NCBI GenBank assembly: GCA_964468125.1
Contig: CAYXVF010000126.1
Coordinates: 1-15,581, forward strand
Reading direction: 5' to 3'
DNA from: CAYXVF01 sp964468125
Lineage (GTDB): Bacteria; Myxococcota; XYA12-FULL-58-9; CAYXVF01
DNA: 15,581 nt
Shown: positions 13,993-15,581 of the stretch, one piece after another
Layout of the letters: every line of letters starts with the position of its first letter
Numbering within the stretch: the first letter of the stretch is position 1
Made by a program: the position numbers and the translations under genes
Notes under the pieces: model-generated
The model's database searches: none
What the model saw: the letters and a program-made list of their open reading frames with translations, nothing else
Told to the model about the DNA's origin: nothing

Positions 13993-14203
13993 GCCAACGA
14001 ATCTCGCAATTGATGAGTCTCTTCTTGAAGAGGCGCTCCGTATCGGAGGCCGCAGGACGAAAAAGGACACGGTGACAGAGGCGCTCCGCGAGTACATCGC
14101 GCGCCGGAAGCAAGCGAAAGTGGCGGAGTTGTTCGGAACCATCGAGTTCGATGAGCGCTACGACTACAAGAAACAACGCGGGCGTTCGCGACGTAGTCGG
14201 TGA
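13991..14203 (+). CDS. vapB: VapB-family antitoxin
   Basis: A 70-residue antitoxin of a type II toxin-antitoxin pair. The N terminus is a ribbon-helix-helix DNA-binding domain: strand TNLAID, helix ESLLEEALRIGG, then KKDTVTEALREYIARRKQ. The C-terminal FGTIEFDERYDYKKQRGRSR is the part that usually wraps around and blocks the toxin. The ATG at 13991 fits the family's usual MxTNxxID start, although the frame is open upstream with two more ATGs. A palindrome covers the start codon. Its TGA overlaps the GTG of vapC by 4 bases, so the two are coupled. Confidence 0.9.
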   Translation: MPTNLAIDESLLEEALRIGGRRTKKDTVTEALREYIARRKQAKVAELFGTIEFDERYDYKKQRGRSRRSR

Positions 14204-14619
14204 AGGTAATCGTCGATACTTCGATCTGGTCTGAGGTTCTGCGTCGCCGGAGCCGCGGTGCGTCTCGGCATTCGGAGGAGCTACGAGAGCTCATTGACGA
14301 AGGCCGTGTAGTTCTCCTCGGACCGGTTCGGCAGGAACTGCTTTCTGGAGTTCGAGCGAAGGCGCAATTCGACAAGCTAAGGGATACGATGCGGGCCTTC
14401 CCGGACATCGAGCTTGAGACCGAGGATTTTGAGGACGCAGCGAACGCGTTTTCAGTTTGTCGCGCCAAAGGGATCCAGGGCTCGAACACGGATTTTCTGA
14501 TTTGTGCGGTCGCGATGCGCCGCGACTACGAGGTCTTCACGAGCGACGGGGACTTCTCCCATTTCCAACGAGCGCTAAAGGAACTGCAACTCTACGAACC
14601 ACGTTTCGACGAGGACTGA
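14200..14619 (+). CDS. vapC: VapC-family PIN-domain ribonuclease toxin
   Basis: A 139-residue PIN-domain toxin; such proteins cut tRNA or rRNA with a metal-dependent acidic site and stop translation. Seen: Asp6 in IVDTSIWSE, Glu46 in GPVRQELLSG, Asp98 in GSNTDFLICAVAM and Asp116/Asp118 in TSDGDF, the complete acidic set in the right order and spacing. Length is normal, so the toxin looks functional. It starts at a GTG overlapping the vapB stop (GTGA), which keeps antitoxin made first. It is the only clearly intact operon in the decayed right part of the window, as expected if loss of the antitoxin is harmful. The RNA target is unknown. Confidence 0.93.
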   Translation: MKVIVDTSIWSEVLRRRSRGASRHSEELRELIDEGRVVLLGPVRQELLSGVRAKAQFDKLRDTMRAFPDIELETEDFEDAANAFSVCRAKGIQGSNTDFLICAVAMRRDYEVFTSDGDFSHFQRALKELQLYEPRFDED

Positions 14620-14734
14620 ACTGCGGCGCCTAATTCTAGCCTCATGTGACAACGGCGGCCTTGTGCCCCGAGTCTTTGAGGTGTTCGGCGAAGAGGATGC
14701 CACGGCCAGTACGCTCTGAACAGGCCGCCGTTGT

Positions 14735-14755
14735 GTCCGGCCCGAAGGGCCGGAC
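14735..14755. repeat. perfect 9-bp hairpin inside the attC-like repeat
   Basis: GTCCGGCCC, loop GAA, GGGCCGGAC. Fifteen bases later comes the second CCATTAGGCG. Same arrangement as 13829-13851. Confidence 0.75.
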
Positions 14756-14770
14756 CGCAGCACGTGAGGC

Positions 14771-14780
14771 CCATTAGGCG
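14771..14780 (+). repeat. direct repeat copy 2 (CCATTAGGCG) flanking vapBC
   Basis: Exact match to 13866-13875, 905 bases downstream. It forms part of the right outer arm of the attC-like repeat. Confidence 0.55.
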
Positions 14781-14794
14781 GCGCGCAACGAGTC

Positions 14795-15151
14795 CTATGA
14801 GCGAAGTTCCGGGATCCGTTCTATCAACCAAGACCAATCGATGAGCTTGTCGTCATCCAGCCAGTGGACGTCTCCCAGCGCTGCTTGCTTTGTGCCGTCG
14901 TCGCCCGCGATGGCGAGCAGGTCTTCGTAGAGCGATAGTCGAGCTACTGAATCCGATTCTTTCCTGAGCTGCCGCGCCAACGCGGTGACAATCTCGCGCC
15001 GGGTCTCGTCTGAGATATCACCGCGTTCAATCTTGATGAGACTGGTGAGTCCATCTGCGACGCGCGTTCGCGAGCTCCACTCGGGTGCCGTTTCGAGACG
15101 AGTCAGCGCGAGTGGGATGTGCTGGGTCCGCCTCCAGAGGGTCAACAGCAT
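14795..15151 (-). CDS. hypothetical protein, probably 5'-truncated
   Basis: The frame from the ATG at 15151 gives 118 residues, mostly amphipathic helices (SRTRVADGLTSLIKIERG, SDETRREIVTALARQLRKES, VARLSLYEDLLAIAG), reminiscent of HEAT-like repeats, ending WSWLIERIPELRS. It stays open upstream with protein-like residues (EHTFFREEALAMLLTLWRRT) to about 15187, exactly where the inverted IS3 piece begins, so the real start has probably been cut off by that element. It converges on vapC across the attC-like repeat. No family identified. Confidence 0.5.
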   Translation of the reverse strand: MLLTLWRRTQHIPLALTRLETAPEWSSRTRVADGLTSLIKIERGDISDETRREIVTALARQLRKESDSVARLSLYEDLLAIAGDDGTKQAALGDVHWLDDDKLIDWSWLIERIPELRS

Positions 15152-15186
15152 GGCCAGCGCCTCCTCGCGGAAGAACGTGTGCTCGT

Positions 15187-15318
15187 GTTCACAACGCGAT
15201 GCGCGAGAGCTTCTTAGCGACGCTCGAATGCGAATTGCTGATGCGCACGACGCTTGAAACGAGGTCCGAAGGCAAGCAACGTGTCTTTGAGTTCATCGAG
15301 GGCTGGTACAACTGGCAC
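15187..15318 (+). pseudogene. inverted 3' piece of an IS3-family transposase
   Basis: The plus strand reads HNAMRESFLATLECELL then RVFEFIEGWYN, the region around the catalytic Glu (NAMAESF in intact relatives) and the C-terminal part of IS3 OrfB-type DDE transposases. It faces opposite to the rest of the same transposase, which lies directly to its right on the minus strand. A break inside the gene has flipped about 130 bases; the usual SMGSVGD segment before it and the HSALGY-type end after it are missing. Confidence 0.75.
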
Positions 15319-15581
15319 GACGCCCCACTCGCGGCATCGCTCGCTGAACGCCAGAGACGTGTATTGCGACCCCTGATCCGAGTGGTGGACGACCTGGCTC
15401 GGATTCCGCGTCTTGATCGCCATGCCTAGCGCCGCGAGAACGAGGTCGGTGCGCAGGTGGTCTGCCATGGCCCAGCCGACGACTCTCCGGCTCCAGACGT
15501 CCAATACGACAGCGACGAAGAAGAATCGGTCAAGTCCCGATACTCGTGTGAATCGTGTTGAATGCTCCTCAGTGTCTCATG
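15319..15581 (-). pseudogene. IS3-family transposase remnant, continues past the window
   Basis: The minus strand reads FFFVAVVLDVWSRRVVGWAM, then MADHLRTDLVLAALGMAI, HHSDQGSQYTS with the second catalytic Asp, and FSERCREWGVV, the core rve domain of IS3 OrfB (IS150/IS3-like). The first catalytic Asp motif (usually xDITYV) is damaged, reading FTRV, and an in-frame TGA lies at 15578-15580. The reading ends at the join to the inverted piece near 15318. It is non-functional, and its remaining 5' part lies outside the window. Confidence 0.8.

Larger units (their letters stand above)
14625..14784. repeat. large imperfect inverted repeat, attC-like
   Basis: Nested pairing: outer arms GGCGCCTAAT (14625-14634) and ATTAGGCGGC (14773-14782), inner arms ACAACGGCGGCCT (14649-14661) and AGGCCGCCGTTGT (14722-14734, perfect 13 bases), about 60 bases of loop, and an extra hairpin on the right. 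Integron attC sites have this nested plan with outer RYYYAAC and GTTRRRY boxes. Here the boxes read GCCTAAT and ATTAGGC, changed in a matched way, and the R-to-L spacings are longer than usual. It could instead act as a two-way terminator between the convergent genes on either side. Confidence 0.5.

Noticed and set aside
1..15581. CRISPR array, tRNA or rRNA genes
   Set aside because: No regularly spaced repeats of CRISPR type and no cloverleaf or rRNA sequence was recognised on reading both strands by eye; a covariance scan was not possible.

Overview
The window is high-GC bacterial chromosome. Nothing in it names the species. A secreted matrixin-like protease ending in a Cys / hydrophobic / Arg-rich tail of the MYXO-CTERM kind, many codons ending in G or C, and lone housekeeping genes among unrelated neighbours suggest a Myxococcota or other deltaproteobacterium-like lineage. 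That is inference.

Bases 1-11743 are a compact, ordinary chromosomal block. A gamma-glutamyltransferase (5' end outside the window) converges on a coupled minus-strand pair, a seven-repeat TPR protein and a YkgJ-type cysteine-cluster protein. A YciO/Sua5-family protein follows. Next is the most distinctive unit, a plus-strand three-gene set at 4151-7452: a ParA-type ATPase with two N-terminal CxxC-x22-CxxxC modules, a small ribbon-helix-helix protein, and a divergent NCS1-like multi-spanning membrane protein with a long acidic tail. It reads like a positioning or partition system of unknown cargo. On the minus strand lie a 79-residue protein of unknown function, a cystathionine gamma-synthase/lyase, a secreted protein and the matrixin-like protease. 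A class-3-type aldehyde dehydrogenase is transcribed away from that group.

Bases 11744-15581 are an accessory graveyard. A collapsed IS21-family element (12098-13327) still has matching inverted ends, but istA and istB are reduced to joined fragments beside an intact 95-residue ORF. Its right end abuts a broken fragment of a sulfite-reductase hemoprotein gene (cysI type). An intact vapBC toxin-antitoxin operon follows, with a near-perfect palindrome over the vapB start. It is bracketed by two copies of a module (strong hairpin, about 15 bases, then CCATTAGGCG); the right copy lies in a large attC-like inverted repeat, so the pair could be a former integron-type cassette. The window ends in a truncated minus-strand ORF and an IS3-family transposase remnant whose 3' end is inverted in place.

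No tRNA, rRNA or CRISPR array was seen. All family calls come from reading translated sequence and recalling family motifs; no searches were run.
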